Origin: Micropterix aruncella
Lineage: Eukaryota; Arthropoda; Insecta; Lepidoptera; Micropterigidae
DNA length: 64,000 nt
Direction of reading: 5' to 3'
NCBI GenBank assembly: GCA_944548615.1
Contig: OX155957.1
Location: 2,527,795-2,591,794, forward strand
The position numbers were made by a program, and so were the translations under genes. Shown piece after piece: positions 19,761-31,332 of this stretch (position 1 is its first letter; each line of letters opens with the position of its first letter). The notes below the pieces were generated by a model. It made no database searches. It saw only the letters and a program-made list of their open reading frames with translations, and was not told where the DNA came from.

Positions 19761-22700
19761 CTTTTGCCCGCGGCTTCGCACGCGTTAAATTTGGGTTAAG
19801 ATAGATCCCTTTTTCCCAGTCAAGTGGTAAGTTTTTGCGTGTAATATATAAAGGTATCTAACGTCCTTCTCTGTAGGTACTCCTGTCAATATGTACTTCA
19901 TGATGATCAACTAAGTAATTAAGGCGTGAAGATGTGACGATCGCGGTGCTTGCGCTACGCATGTTATCGAGACAAATGATGAATTTATAATGAGGTTCTA
20001 GCGCCTTCTCACGTCCGGGAACCGTCGCGCGCGACTTCTTTTTTGATTTTTAGGGTTATTTACCTCTTCTCACCCCCTAAGTGGTAGATTTAAAAAAAAT
20101 ATGAAACATGCATTTGCTTATTTGTTTATTATCATTTAAACCCCTTTTCACCACATTAGGGGTTGAATTAAAAAAATACTAAATACGTATTTGCCTAATT
20201 GTTTATTAGAGTATACAATTTCCATCTAATATCGTTTCTCCATACAAATTTTAAACCCCTTTTCACGCCTTTAGGGGATGAATTGTGAAAAAACGCGAAA
20301 GACGTATTTAATTATTTGTTTATAATAGTTATCCTACAAAGTTTCAAAATAAAAAGTCCATCTAATATCGTTTCTCCATACAAACTTAAACACCCCTTTT
20401 TACGCCATTAGGGGTGAAATTTCAAAAAAATACGAAACACATATTTGCTTAGATGGTTTTTAAAGTAATCCTACAAAGTTCATCTAATATCGTTTTTTCA
20501 TACAAATTTTGAAACCCCGTTTCACCCCTTTAGGGGTTGAATTTTGAAAAAACACAAAAGACATATTTGCTTATTTGTTTATTCGAGTAATCTTACAAAG
20601 TTTCGAATTAAAAAGTATATCTATATCGTTTTCCATACAAATTTTTAAACCCCTTTCACCCCTTTAGTTGTGGAATTTTGAAAAAATATGAAACACGTGT
20701 TTCCTTATTTATTTATTAGAGTGACCTTACAAAGTTTCGAAATAAAAAGTCCATCTAAAATCGTTTATCCATACAAACTTTAAAACCCCGTTTTACCCCT
20801 CTAAGTGCGAAATTTTGAAAAACCATGAAAGACCCATTTGTTTATTTGATTATGAGAGTAATATTACAAAGTTTTGATTTAAAAAGTCTATCTGTATCGT
20901 TTCTCCATACAAATTGTATAACCCCTTTTCACCCGTTTAGGGGTTGAATTTTGAAAAACCACGAAAGACGTATTTACTTACTTTTTTATTAGAGTAATCC
21001 TTCGAATTTTCGAAATAAAAAGCACATCTAATGTTGTTTATTCCTACAAAGTGTGGAACCCTGTTTCACCCCTTTAGGGGTAGAATAAAAAAAAAATTAA
21101 ACACTTATTTTCTTATTTGTTTAATAGAGTAACCTAACAAAGTTTCGAATTAAAAAGACCATCAATAACGTTTCTTCATATTAATTTTATAACCCCTTTC
21201 CACCCCTTTAGGGGTTGAATTTAGGAAAAACCACGAAAATCGCATTTTGGTTTTTTTTTATTAGAGTACTCCTACAGCACATTCCTCCTCCTACATTCGA
21301 AATTAAAAGCACGTCTAATATTGTTCATTCATACAAATTTTGAAACCCCGTTTCACCCCCTTAGGGGTTGAACTTTGAAAAAACATGAAACAACTATTGT
21401 CTTATTTGTTTATTAGAGTAATCTTACAAAGTTTCGAATTAAAAAGTACATCTATATCGTTTCTCCATAAAAAAATCGAAACCCCTTTTCATCCCTTTAG
21501 GGGCTGAATTTTGAAAAAATATGATACACGTGTTTCCTTATTTATTTATTAGAGTAATTTTACAAAGTTTCGAAATAAAAAGCACATCTAATATTGTTCA
21601 TTCATACAAATTTTGAAACCCCGTTTCACCCCTTTAGGGGTTAAATTTTGAAAAAACGTGAAACACCTATTTTCTTATTTATTTATTAGAGTAATCTTAC
21701 AAAGTTTCGAATTAAAAAGTACATCTACATCGTTTCTTCATAAAAAAAATCGAAACCCTTTTTCACCCCTTTAGGGCTTGAATTTAAAAAAAATATGAAA
21801 CACTTGTTTCCTTATTTATTTATTAGAGTAATCTTACAAACTTTCGAAATAAAAAGTCCATCTAAAATAGTTTATCTATACAAACTTTAAACCCCCGTAT
21901 TACCCCTTTAGGGTCGGAATTTTGAAAAACCATAAAACACCTATTTGATTATTTGTTTATAAGAGTAATCTTAAAACGTTTCGAATTAAAAAGTACATCT
22001 ATATCGATTTTCTATACAAACTTTGGAACCCCTTTTCACCACTTTAGGGGTTGAATTAAAAAAAAATATAATACATGTGTTTCCTTATTTATTTATTAGA
22101 GTAATCTTACAAAGTTTCGAAATAAAAAGCACATCTAATATTGTTCATTCATACAAATTTTGAAACCCCGTTTCACCCCTTTAGGGGTTGGATTTTGAAA
22201 AAACATGAAACACCTGTTTTCTTATTTGTTTATTAGAGTAATCTTACAAAGTTTCGAATTAAAAAGTACATCTATATCGTTTCTTCATAAAAATGGAAAC
22301 CCTTTTTCACCCCTTTAGGGGTTGAATTTTCAAAAATTATGAAACACGTGTTTCCTTATTTATTTATTAGAGTAATCTTACAAACTTTAGAAATAAAAAG
22401 TCCATCTAAAATCGTTTATCCATACAAACTTTAAACCCCCGTATTACCCATTTAGGGGCGGAATTTTGAAAAACCATAAAACACCTATTTGATTATTTGT
22501 TTTTAAGAGTAATCTTAAAAAGTTTCGAATTAAAAAGTACATCTATATCGATTTTCCATTCAAACTTTGGAACCCCTTTTCACCCCTTTAGGGGTCGAAT
22601 TTTGAAAAAACATGAAACACCTGTTTTCTTATTTGCTTATTAGAGTAATCTTACAAACTTTCGAATTAAAAAGTACATCTATATCGTTTCTTCATAAAAA

Positions 22701-23727
22701 AATGGAAACCCTTTTTCACCCCTTTAGGGGTTGAATTTTCAAAAAATATGAAACACGTGTTTCCTTGTTTATTTATTAGAGTAATCTTACAAACTTTCGA
22801 AATAAAAAGTCCATCTAAAATCGTTTATCCATACAAACTTTAAACCCCCGTATTACCCCTTTAGGGGCGGAATTTTGAAAAACCATAAAACACCTATTTG
22901 ATTATTTGTTCATAAGAGTAATCTGAAAAAGTTTCGAATTAAAAAGTACATCTATATCGATTTTCCATATAAACTTTGGAACCCCTCTTCACCCCTTTAG
23001 GGGTTGAATTTTGAAAAAATATGATACTCGTGTTACCTTATTTATTTATTAGAGTAATCTTACAAAGTTTCGAAATAAAAAGCACATCTAATATTGTTCA
23101 TTCATACAAATTTTGAAACCCCGTTTCACCCCTTTAGGGGTTGAATTTTGAAAAAACATGAAACACCTGTTTTCTTATTTGTTTATTAGAGTAATCTTAC
23201 AAAGTTTCGAATTAAAAAGTACATCTATATCGTCTCTCTATAAACATTTCGAAACCCCTTTTCACCCCTTTAGGGGTTGAATTTTGAAAAAATATGAAAC
23301 ACGTGTTTCCCTATTTATTTATTAGAGTAATCTTACAAACTTTCGAAATAAAAAGTCCATCTAAAATCGTTTGTCCATACAAATTTTAAACCCCCGTTTT
23401 TCCCCTTTAAGGGTAGAATTTTGAAAAAACATGAAACACCTATTTCCTTATTTGTTTATTAGAGTAGTCTTTCAAAGTATCGAATTAAAAAGTACATCTA
23501 TATAGGTTTTTCATACAAACTGTGAAACCCCTTTTCACCCCTTTAGGGGTTGAATTTCGAAAAATCCGCCCTTAGTGAGCGTTTGCGTCCTAAAAGGAAC
23601 CTATGTTAAAAATTTCAGCTTCCTAGGTCTAAGGGTTAGGGCTGGGCGTTGATGAGTCAGTCAGTGAATGAATGAGTGAATGAATGAATGAGTGAATCGG
23701 AACTTCTCTTTTTATATATGAGATTAG
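19757..23727 (+). repeat. Dispersed element with long internal minisatellite, copy 2
   Basis: It starts directly at the CTAG that ends copy 1, with the same left end (TTTTGCCCGCGGCTTCGCAC) and the same right end (CGCCCTTAGTGAGCGTTTGC to TTATATATGAGATTAG). Its array has blocks in the same order as copy 1, for example the GAAAGACCCATTTGTTTATT unit at 17870 and 20827. Unit number differs: relative to copy 1 it has lost several units early and gained several later. Tandem duplication of the whole element, then unequal exchange, is the simplest reading. Confidence 0.85.
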
Positions 23728-23924
23728 AAGTTATATGAAAAATTAAAGAGAATTATATTACTTATCATTTCTGTCTATGTTATCACAACATATTCAATGG
23801 TTGTTTTGAATTTAAGTCCCAAACTCTATTCGACAATTTTTGCGATATGTTTAATAGTCATTATGTATTCGCTTAGAAATAAACGCAAAGACATGACAAT
23901 TATCTTAGTAGTTAATTCTACATA

Positions 23925-24058
23925 CCCCCTACGGTCTAACGACAATTATCATACAGGCAGCCGGGTTTTATAATATCACGGGGCAGTACTCGGGCGGTCA
24001 CCCAGTACTGACCATGCCTGAAGCTGCGTAAGGTGACATGGAACGGCCATATCTAAAA
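23925..24058 (-). mobile_element. 5S rRNA-derived SINE, copy on minus strand
   Basis: On the minus strand the order is GGCATGGTCAGTACTGGGTG, ACCGCCCGAGTACTGCCCCG, TGATATTATAAAACCCGGCT and GCCTGTATGATAATTGTCG. The first part matches the 3' half of 5S rRNA (box C region). The tail matches the copies at 55290 and 60290. It is 5'-truncated within the 5S head. Confidence 0.75.
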
Positions 24059-24059
24059 A

Positions 24060-24780
24060 CATTAGTTTTATGATTATATTGAAAAATATAAGCAATAATT
24101 TAAAAAAGCTTCTAAGCGAATCCCTGGACAAGGAACTCATTTACAATTTAGACTCAAAAAAGTTACTCATTGCCTTGGCTTTAAACTGATTTCAAAAACT
24201 TTTAGGCGCGATTACTCCTACAATGTAATGGGTGAGTGTGTTTTATTTTAATTTAATTATATTGACTGGTTAATTCCCTAGCGTCGCGCTTAGTCACATT
24301 TTTGTGTTGGCCCTAAATTAACTAAAATTAATTAAAACGTGACAGCGCTCTGCGAGTTACAGTAAATATGCTTTACCATTAACATCCTTCCACCACAACT
24401 ACGCAAAGACAGTCATTCCGTGCTAGCGCTGTGCTCGAATGTTTAGTATGCGCCCGGTCGCCGGCGCGAGCGGACCCTGCCTATTTCTTCGCGTGTCCGC
24501 CCATTTCGGATATTTTTCTGAGGTCTCGTGTCGCCTTAACTTGGGTAATCTGACGAGAACCAGCCAACGCGGCTACGGATGTCACTACGGTTGTGGACAT
24601 TCTTAATGTTTCCTATGTTGCTAACTTTCTATTTGCGTTAAATTGTGTGACATTATTTTCAGTAAAGCGTTTTACAAGTTATGTGTTGTTCATATTCCAG
24701 TAAGTTGAATTGCTTATGTTAATTTTTTGACCGTTTTGACGTTGACCTTAGAAATGACAATTTTCGATCTGGAGATTGGA
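24060..24780. other. No gene recognised; local GC-rich segment
   Basis: The section 24360-24600 is less AT-rich than its surroundings (GGTCGCCGGCGCGAGCGGAC). No domain-bearing frame was seen. Its origin is unknown. Confidence 0.4.
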
Positions 24781-24783
24781 TAA

Positions 24784-24915
24784 TATAGTTTTTTACACGA
24801 CTGCCTGACAAAAAAGGAGTAAAATATGTTCAGGGTTCATCTATGTATGTTTTCCGTTTCTTTTTTCCACCATAACTTCTAAACGCTTCAACCAATGCAG
24901 AAGTGTGTGGTATTT
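24784..24915 (+). mobile_element. MITE family A, copy 2, left half
   Basis: TTTTTTACACGACTGCC starts it, then GTTCAGGGTTCATCTATGTA and ACCATAACTTCTAAACGCTT, as in copy 1. The right half appears about 1.2 kb downstream at 26100-26350, with a family B element and a LINE fragment between. Confidence 0.65.
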
Positions 24916-24928
24916 TTTTATTTTTAAG

Positions 24929-25412
24929 CTATTGCATAGCTTTTATCGCGGGCCTAGTAGGCCAGCGCGGCGACCGAATGAAGAAATTTCTTAACGAAAA
25001 TGAATGATTTTAAACTGATAATTACGTTTAAACGAGTACTGCTTATGATTAAAAAAAAATGTATGTTAAACAAGAACATTTTCCTAATATTCTTAGCATT
25101 GAATATTTTAGACCTGCAACATTTTAAAGATATTTTAATTATCTATCTTTTTATCTACGATTTTTTTCGAATAATCCGTTTTTTTGCTTTATCGAATATA
25201 AAATTCGTGCGCAGCGCTCTATCGGAAGACGTTTAAATTATTCCTAATCATTCGCAGCCGCAAATGATTCGGAATAATTTAAACGTTTTCCAATAGAGCG
25301 CAGTTATCTGATATCAGAAAAAATAAAATAAATAAATAATTATAATTGCATAAGTTGTTAAAAATGCTATGCAATAGCTTTACCGCGGCAGTCCCCGAGT
25401 GCCACACGTGTT
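24929..25412 (+). mobile_element. Palindromic element family B, isolated copy
   Basis: A single-orientation copy with both termini: AAGCTATTGCATAGCTTTTA at 24929 and CCCCGAGTGCCACACGTG near 25395-25411. It lacks the block TTTGTTTATATTACATAGTG found in the cluster copies. It helps to define the element's normal structure. No gene. Confidence 0.75.
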
Positions 25413-25840
25413 TTTTTTCTTTATTTGAAAAAAACAACAGATTTACATCAGTTTTACGTACTAGAGATAATACTACATTGGGTCATTTGATGTAAATCTA
25501 AAAACGTTTACTACTTATTATTAATTTACCTACATTGTTATAACTTCTAATACCTTAAGTATTTTATTTTAATTTCAGTTTGGTTTTTTTTAGTCCGTTA
25601 TTTTTGCAGAGGCGAGTTGCTTGAATTGTGATTTACTTAGAAGTATACCATCGAGGCATTTTACAATTTTCACATAGGAGTGCATTATACGGGGCACCGG
25701 CGAGAATAGTGCGTTATTGGTTGAACAACGCGGCGGGCCGAACACATCACAACGACGAGACTGTGTGTCGACGGAACGTTCAGCGGGAAACAACTGAGCA
25801 GATCAGGGCAGTCGAGCTTATGGGTAAAGAGTGAATTGGG
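25413..25840 (-). pseudogene. LINE ORF2 C-terminal fragment with poly-A tail
   Basis: On the minus strand the frame ending at 25590 reads STNNALFSPVPRIMHSYVKI, then SKSQFKQL, the usual jockey/CR1-type ORF2 ending. Just upstream (25790-25830) a different frame holds DCPDLLSCFPLNVP-like residues, so a frameshift is present. The 3' end at about 25411-25430 shows AATAAAG followed by an A-run on the minus strand. Confidence 0.55.
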
Positions 25841-26099
25841 TATTATATACTATATCGAATTATATTAGTTTAATACTATTATTCATGTTTTTACATCATC
25901 TGCATCATGTCCATGTAGATACAGGTCTGAGAAGCCTCGTTAGATGTGCATAGCGCAATTTGTTACGTAAGCTGTGTCAATCTTAAGCTGTTCTTTACCA
26001 TGTATACATCCTTTACTTCGGTAACAATGTAACCACTTTTCTTTGTACAAGTATTAAATAAATAAATAAATAAATTGATAGAATCGTTATGTCATCCCG

Positions 26100-26350
26100 T
26101 GTGCCATTCGGTACCTTAACTGACTAAATATCAGATAAGTAGTCTAAATGTCCAAATGTCAATAAAATAACATAAATATATCGTGTTTAGTGTCGAATGA
26201 AATGTCTGATTGAGTACATTCCAGAAATATACCTATATGGATAAATAAATAAACCACAAATATTTTTATAAAAAAAACGGTAATATATTATTTTTAATAG
26301 ATTCAATAGTTCACTTTCGGTAACGACAGTCGTGTTTATTATTCTTTTAA
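26100..26350 (+). mobile_element. MITE family A, copy 2, right half
   Basis: It contains ATAAATATATCGTGTTTAGT, AATAAATAAACCACAAATAT and ends TCGGTAACGACAGTCGTGTT, matching the right half of copy 1. The corresponding left half is at 24784-24915. Confidence 0.6.
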
Positions 26351-26654
26351 TATATTTCCTTGTTATAATAATAAAACGACGAACTCTTTGACCTTATCCA
26401 CTCCCTTCGAATCCATTTTATAACCGGCGTATTAAACAGTAGCTTTCAGATATGCGACCAATAAAATAAAATAGTCAATCATAATATACGATTGATTTTA
26501 TTACCGAAAATCAGCAGTCAGTACTTCTTTACTCTGTACAAGTCGATTATTATATCTTGTATGTAGTAGATATTTATTAATGTGTAGGTTATAAATATTT
26601 TTGAAATAAAAATATTTTTTCAATAATATATGTAGGGGAGAGTTGGATAATGGC

Positions 26655-27060
26655 GCGCGGTTGATAATACCGCGCCCCATCCTACACAAAAATATACTGC
26701 TTATTATTACAAACTGTCTTGGTCAAAACGTACCTAGTGGTGTATTACCCCGCCTCGCGCCGCGCCAGTGTGCTCCTAGCAACCGAACGAGTTACATGTG
26801 TCTCGAAGCGTTTCGCTTCAATTCATTATTATATTCCTACAACTTACAAATCGAGGTATGTATTAGTTTATTCAGTCTAAAACTATATCGTGCTGATGAA
26901 AATCATAGTAAAATGTCGTCTATTTTATGCCTAAGTTGTGATCAGGTTGCTTAAAATTTGATTTCTACGCATTGTTGTAACCTAAGACAAAATGGCGTTG
27001 TTTGATAATTGCGCGCTCAAGGCGCGGTATTATCAAACGGTTGGCGCGGTATTGTCAACT
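26655..27060. promoter_or_regulatory. Left subterminal repeats, candidate transposase-binding sites
   Basis: The motif GGCGCGGTATTATCAA or its complement occurs at 26661-26676 (complement), 27021-27036 and 27043-27058 (GTATTGTCAA). A weaker complementary match lies at 27002-27015. Matching motifs lie at the other end (29012-29069). The position just inside the termini and upstream of the ORF suggests transposase binding, promoter control or both. This is inference. Confidence 0.5.
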
Positions 27061-27096
27061 ATAGTGTAGTATGGTAAAAATTGTATTCTTTTATAG

Positions 27097-28906
27097 ATGG
27101 CTGCACCAGCACCTAAAAAAAAGAAAGCATCATGGGATCCGCTCCAAATGAAGGCTGCCTTGGAAGCCATAAGTACTGGCAGAAAAATAAAGGAAGTTGC
27201 AAGAAATTTCATGTTGCCTGAAACTTCAATTAGAGATAGACTGAAAAGAGGCGAGTATTATGATCCTCGGCTGGGCCGACGCGCTACGTTTTCGGAAGAC
27301 GATGAAAAAGAGTTGTGTCAGCATATTATTTTATTAGCTAAAACATTTTATGGAATAACACAAATGCAGCTGCGCAAACTAGCCTATGAGTATGCCACAG
27401 CTAAGAGTATAAAAAACATATTTCCAGCAGAGAAAGGAATGGCTGGAAAATGTTGGGTATATTCTTTCCTTAAAAGAAATCCTGGCATTTCTTTGCGTGC
27501 TCCGGAGCCAACAAGTATGAACAGGGTGTTGGGGTTTAACAAAACCGAAATCGGCATTTTCTTCCAGAATTTAGAGGCGCTTATGGATAAATATTTATTT
27601 CAACCAATTCGAATATATAACGTCGATGAAACGGGCGTGACTACGGTCCAGAGGCCTGGAAAAATATATGCACCAAAAGGTCTCAAACAGGTTGGCAAAA
27701 TAACTAGCGGTGAACGTGGCCAAAATGTCACAGTTGTATGTGCATTTAGCGCATCAGGGATGTATGTTCCTCCAATGTTCATATACCCACGCCAAAGAGC
27801 AAAACCAAGTCTTGGGTTTGGAGGCCCAGTTGGAGCCATATACCTATGAGTGCTCAAAATCTGGCTGGATCAATGAGGATCTTTTTATGAAATGGCTCCA
27901 ACACTTTGCACAATATGTTAATGCAACCCCTGAAAACCCTACGCTACTTATCCTTGACAACCATGCCAGTCACTTGTCATTGAATGCCTATAAATTTTGT
28001 CGAGAAAATCAAATTACCATGCTGTCTTTGCCACCTCACACATCACATCGCATGCAACCTCTGGATGTCACCTTTTATGGCCCTCTAAAGACATCGTACT
28101 ATAAAGAGTGTGACCTTTTCATGAAAAGCAACCCATTTGAAAAAATTACGCATGATGTTTTGGCTTCCATTTTTAATAAAGCGTATATGAGGGTAGCTTC
28201 AATCGACAAAGCTATCAAAGGCTTCGAAGTAACTGGAATTTACCCTTTGAACCCTCACATATTTGAAGATGATGAGTTTATGTCTGATCCTATTATCGAA
28301 GATACAAGAAATTTAACCAACAATCAGGATACAGCACCTGCAGAAATATCTTCTGTGAATGAAATTCGACAGGTGACGAATGATGGGGGAGCTATTGCAA
28401 GTACGTCAACAGGTATTTTGGCAGAATTGAGTCCTATTCCTCAAAAGGTTCGAAAAATCAAGAGGCGTGTGACAACACAACATTCACAGGTTTTGACTGG
28501 CACTCCTTTAAAAGATCAATTAGAAGAAAAGGAGAGAAAGAGATCTGCAAAAGATAATAAGGGAAAACAAGTTCCAGGAAAGCAAGATAAAGGAAAACAA
28601 GTTAAAGGACAGCAAGGTAAAGGAAAACCGGCCCAACCAAAAACAAAGAAAAAGAAATCATACAAAAGACAAGTGAGGTTCAGCAGCAGTGAAGAGAGCA
28701 GTGATGAAGATGTTCCTTTTTCTAGATTATGTGACGACGACGACGACGATGACATCGAGAACGAGAACGACGCAGTCTGCGCCATCTGTGGAGAATTCGG
28801 GCGGGATGGGGAACTATGGTTCCGTTGTTGTGGTTGTTCGGCCTGGATACATGAGGAATGTAGTGGACAAAAATCGGCGGAAAATTTCATTTGTGGTTAT
28901 TGTTAA
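27097..28906 (+). pseudogene. Tigger/pogo transposase with C-terminal PHD-like finger, one frameshift
   Basis: The first frame (27097-27849) holds a psq-type helix-turn-helix (about residues 15-50, GRKIKEVARNFMLPETSIRD), a CENP-B-type second HTH (about 60-140) and the first catalytic aspartate in YNVDETG (D177). The second frame (+1, used from about 27810-27850 to 28906) holds the second aspartate in LDNHASH (27956-27958) and the third in MQPLDVTFYGP (28064-28066). The DDD catalytic set is therefore present on both sides of a single-base frame change. The C-terminal half has a lysine- and glutamine-rich linker, an acidic stretch and CAICGEF...WIHEEC...CGYC, a C4HC3 PHD-like finger (about 28776-28903). 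An AATAAA is at 28988-28993. ATG 27097 is chosen because it precedes the HTH directly. Confidence 0.88.
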
Positions 28907-29011
28907 TTTTTAGTCATAGTATTCTTTTATATTATTTTTTAACTTTCATATTATTAATGTTTAACATTTAATTTAATCTTTTTAATTAATAAACATGAAA
29001 CCTGCTTATAA

Positions 29012-29069
29012 GGCGCGGTATTGTCAAACAGGGGCACGGTATTCTCAGTAGTAGTTGATAATGCCGCGC
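29012..29069. promoter_or_regulatory. Right subterminal repeats of the Tigger element
   Basis: GGCGCGGTATTGTCAA at 29012-29027, a weaker GGCACGGTATTCTCA at 29033-29047 and a complementary TTGATAATGCCGCGC at 29055-29069. They mirror the left subterminal set. Confidence 0.5.
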
Positions 29070-29355
29070 TTTACCACTTTTTGTTAATTTTCCTATATTT
29101 TTTATGTTTTAATTTAAATTCAAATTTACCAAATACAATTCGAAGCCAGATAAGTTTATCATCATTTTAATGTAGTTTCGGTCCCTTCAGATGCCACCAG
29201 TGCCATTTTATAATCCTTTTGCCTTAGGGGCTCGCCAATATCCGACTCTCCCCTAATATTAATCAAACCTCTAGGATATGCCATCAGAAGAAATAGAATA
29301 ATAGTGATTATGATTTCTCTACTCAGAGCGAAAATATCCATAATAGTAATTAGGA

Positions 29356-29960
29356 ATATAATAATAATAATAAAAACTCTTTATTTCAAAATAAAAAAGG
29401 CGAGCTTATTGCTATGCGGCAATGTCTATCAGCTAACCTATATCTTTAATTTATAATATAATTATTACGTTGGCTACACAAAAGAATAATAAAAATTAAA
29501 GTGATAAAAAGAAACCTAACAGAAAACGAGAAAGAAAAATATAATGAGAAAAGGGAAACAAACTACAAAAATTAAATAAAGACGCAGAGGAAAGGAGGGA
29601 GAGGAAGGAAGGAAAGGGAAACGAAAAGAGGGGCAAGAGGAGGGTTTATTAATTTACGTTTTTAGGATTATATGCTCCTTGAGCCTGGTCTTGAACGAGG
29701 ATATGCTGGGGGCTTTTATAACATTATTCGGTAAAGCAATCCAGAGTCGTGCAGCTTCCGCGGACAAGGAGTACGAAAAAAGACCAGGGATGGATAACAG
29801 GTTATTGCCCTCTGATCTCAGGGGACGGCCGTGCGCCGATAGGGCGGTGAACCTATCGGCTAGATAAAGCGACACGCCATTCGTGAGGATTCTTACTCCG
29901 AATTTCTCGAAAAGGAGAAGGCAGTCCGAGAATCGTCCAGGCGATTGTCTAACATTGTTT
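29356..29960 (-). pseudogene. CR1/jockey-like LINE 3' end
   Basis: The minus-strand frame 29654-29875 encodes a typical ORF2 end: ...FSYSLSAEAARLWIALPNNV and SISSFKTRLKEHI. The 3'UTR runs left to AATAAAGAGTTTTTATTATTA, an (ATT)n-tailed end at about 29356-29372. A small hairpin block (GCAATAAGCTCGCC near 29400) resembles the 3'UTRs at 36130 and 58990. Everything upstream of the C-terminus is lost. Confidence 0.7.
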
Positions 29961-30217
29961 GTTTAACATTATAAATACACCCTATTACGTTTTTTTGTAT
30001 GTTTTTTTTTCAAAACGGATGGAGATTTGTTCAGTGAAGGCCTTCTAGTTTAAACTATCTAGTTCAAACACGCAATCTACAATGGTTTGGTTATCTACGA
30101 ATTCTTTTTTTTTAATTCTAATGATTTCTAAATTTGTAAATTTTTAAACATAATGGTATTATGATAGCTGACATTCTAATTCTCATATAATTCATTTTTA
30201 AAAATTACAAAGGCATA
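29961..30217. other. AT-rich spacer
   Basis: No gene or recognisable repeat. T-runs at about 29991-30011 and 30106-30114. Confidence 0.4.
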
Positions 30218-30279
30218 TTGTTTGTTTGTTTAGTTGAAAAGCTTTATTTCACACACAAAAGTATACGATGTGGTGGGCC
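30218..30279 (-). repeat. 3' end of the LINE that hosts the gypsy element
   Basis: AATAAAGC followed by an AAACAAACAAACAA-type tail on the minus strand marks the LINE 3' terminus. The element resumes at 36130 after the LTR retrotransposon. Confidence 0.6.
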
Positions 30280-31199
30280 TGTCGCGGAGCAACAATACAC
30301 ACAGAACCCTCCTACTCAAAATGTTATAACAGGAAAGGACCGGAAGAACACTCCACCCGAAAGCGGCAGGAAGGTGGCGTCACCGAGGTGCAATGGCGAC
30401 ACCGGAATTAAGGAGATGGCGATGTGCAATGCCATCACTAGGATTATCTACCCCGAACGCCCAATAATCAACACACGTCTTAAGTGCCTCCAACGAGGCG
30501 TTTATTTTAATCATCACAATCAAGCCGTCAACGAGAAGCTAAAGGCAAACATCGAGATAAATGAGAGAGAAAGTACAAACCGTCGCGAATCTAACCGCCG
30601 TGTTTCGCACGCAAAACGTCACCACAAACAACTAAAACCACATCGCAGCGACTTCTCAGCAGAGAGCTTTTCATCTTGTGCCACGGCAGTCCGGAGACTG
30701 CTGGTGAAGGGGAAGGTTTCAACTGAGGGCGCCGCGACGCAGTACGAACTCAAAACACGAAAAACTAGCGCGCTCACACGACCGCTTCCAGCGACTTTCC
30801 GGACGGGAGCCTTACTTCCGGTGGCTACTTAATGCAAAGTAGGTCGGGGGAGGGATCGCCGGTGGCGTCCAAAAGCGGTAAACGTGCGAAAATCTAATGT
30901 GCGAAACACGACACAATTGCAGCTCAAGCGCCGCCCGCGGACGTCAGCTCGCGGAGGCCAACGCCGGGCGACTGGAGAGCGATGCCCCCCGCCGGTGTGT
31001 ATATCGGGCCGTCGGCCCGAATGAAGGAGACAGCGGAGACAAGAGGGAGAGGGGCGATCGCCGCCCGGCGACTAGTATATATAGGCGATAGGATTTAAGC
31101 GTAACCAATTCACTTTGTACACGACTTTGGAATTAAACAACATACTGCAATTTGAATATCGATCGCGAGTTTCATTCTACGGCAGAAACCCTCGCGACA
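30280..31199 (+). repeat. 5' LTR
   Basis: 920 bp, TGTCGCGGAG to CTCGCGACA. It contains a TATA box at 31076-31083, about 115 bp from its end. Open frames inside it (for example 30218-30832 and 30897-31091) come from the pol-like reading frame or chance and are not separate genes. Confidence 0.93.
31076..31083 (+). promoter_or_regulatory. LTR TATA box
   Basis: TATATATA in a GC-rich setting, placed so that transcription would start about 30 bp downstream and read into gag. An identical copy is in the 3' LTR. Confidence 0.6.
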
Positions 31200-31200
31200 C

Positions 31201-31211
31201 TGGTGACCCCG
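31201..31211 (+). promoter_or_regulatory. Primer-binding site, tRNA-Trp type
   Basis: TGGTGACCCCG begins one base after the 5' LTR. It is complementary to the 3' end of insect tRNA-Trp including CCA. This primer choice is typical of CsRn1-like gypsy elements. Confidence 0.75.
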
Positions 31212-31332
31212 CAGAAGAACTCACAACCACGGCAAGAAAACGGACAAATCGCTAAACGGACAACGGCACGGACCACCAACAACCAGCGAACTTGGACGTC
31301 TTCTCCAACGAGTCAGACACAAGAAAATCAAA

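Larger units (their letters stand above)
26635..29253 (+). mobile_element. pogo/Tigger-type DNA transposon, near complete
   Basis: The inverted termini are 26635 onward (GGGGAGAGTTGGATAATGGC) and 29253 backward (GGGGAGAGTCGGATATTGGC). A TA lies immediately outside each end (26633-26634 and 29254-29255), as expected for Tc1/mariner-superfamily insertion. Repeated subterminal motifs of the form GGCGCGGTATTATCAA occur near both ends. One transposase gene fills the interior. Intact termini and only one visible coding lesion suggest recent activity. Confidence 0.9.

Noticed and set aside
16319..23727. CRISPR-like array
   Set aside because: The repeats are ~137-bp minisatellite units without unique spacers, in a eukaryotic transposon context.
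25000..25236. 78-codon frame in the palindromic element
   Set aside because: It lies across the non-coding family B element; other copies carry indels and stops there.
30218..30832. 204-codon frame upstream of gag
   Set aside because: It lies in the 5' LTR and is the copy of the pol 3' extension; no separate gene is indicated.
30897..31091. 64-codon frame present identically in both LTRs (also 35827-36021)
   Set aside because: Short, no domain, in the U3/promoter part of the LTR; duplicated only because the LTR is.
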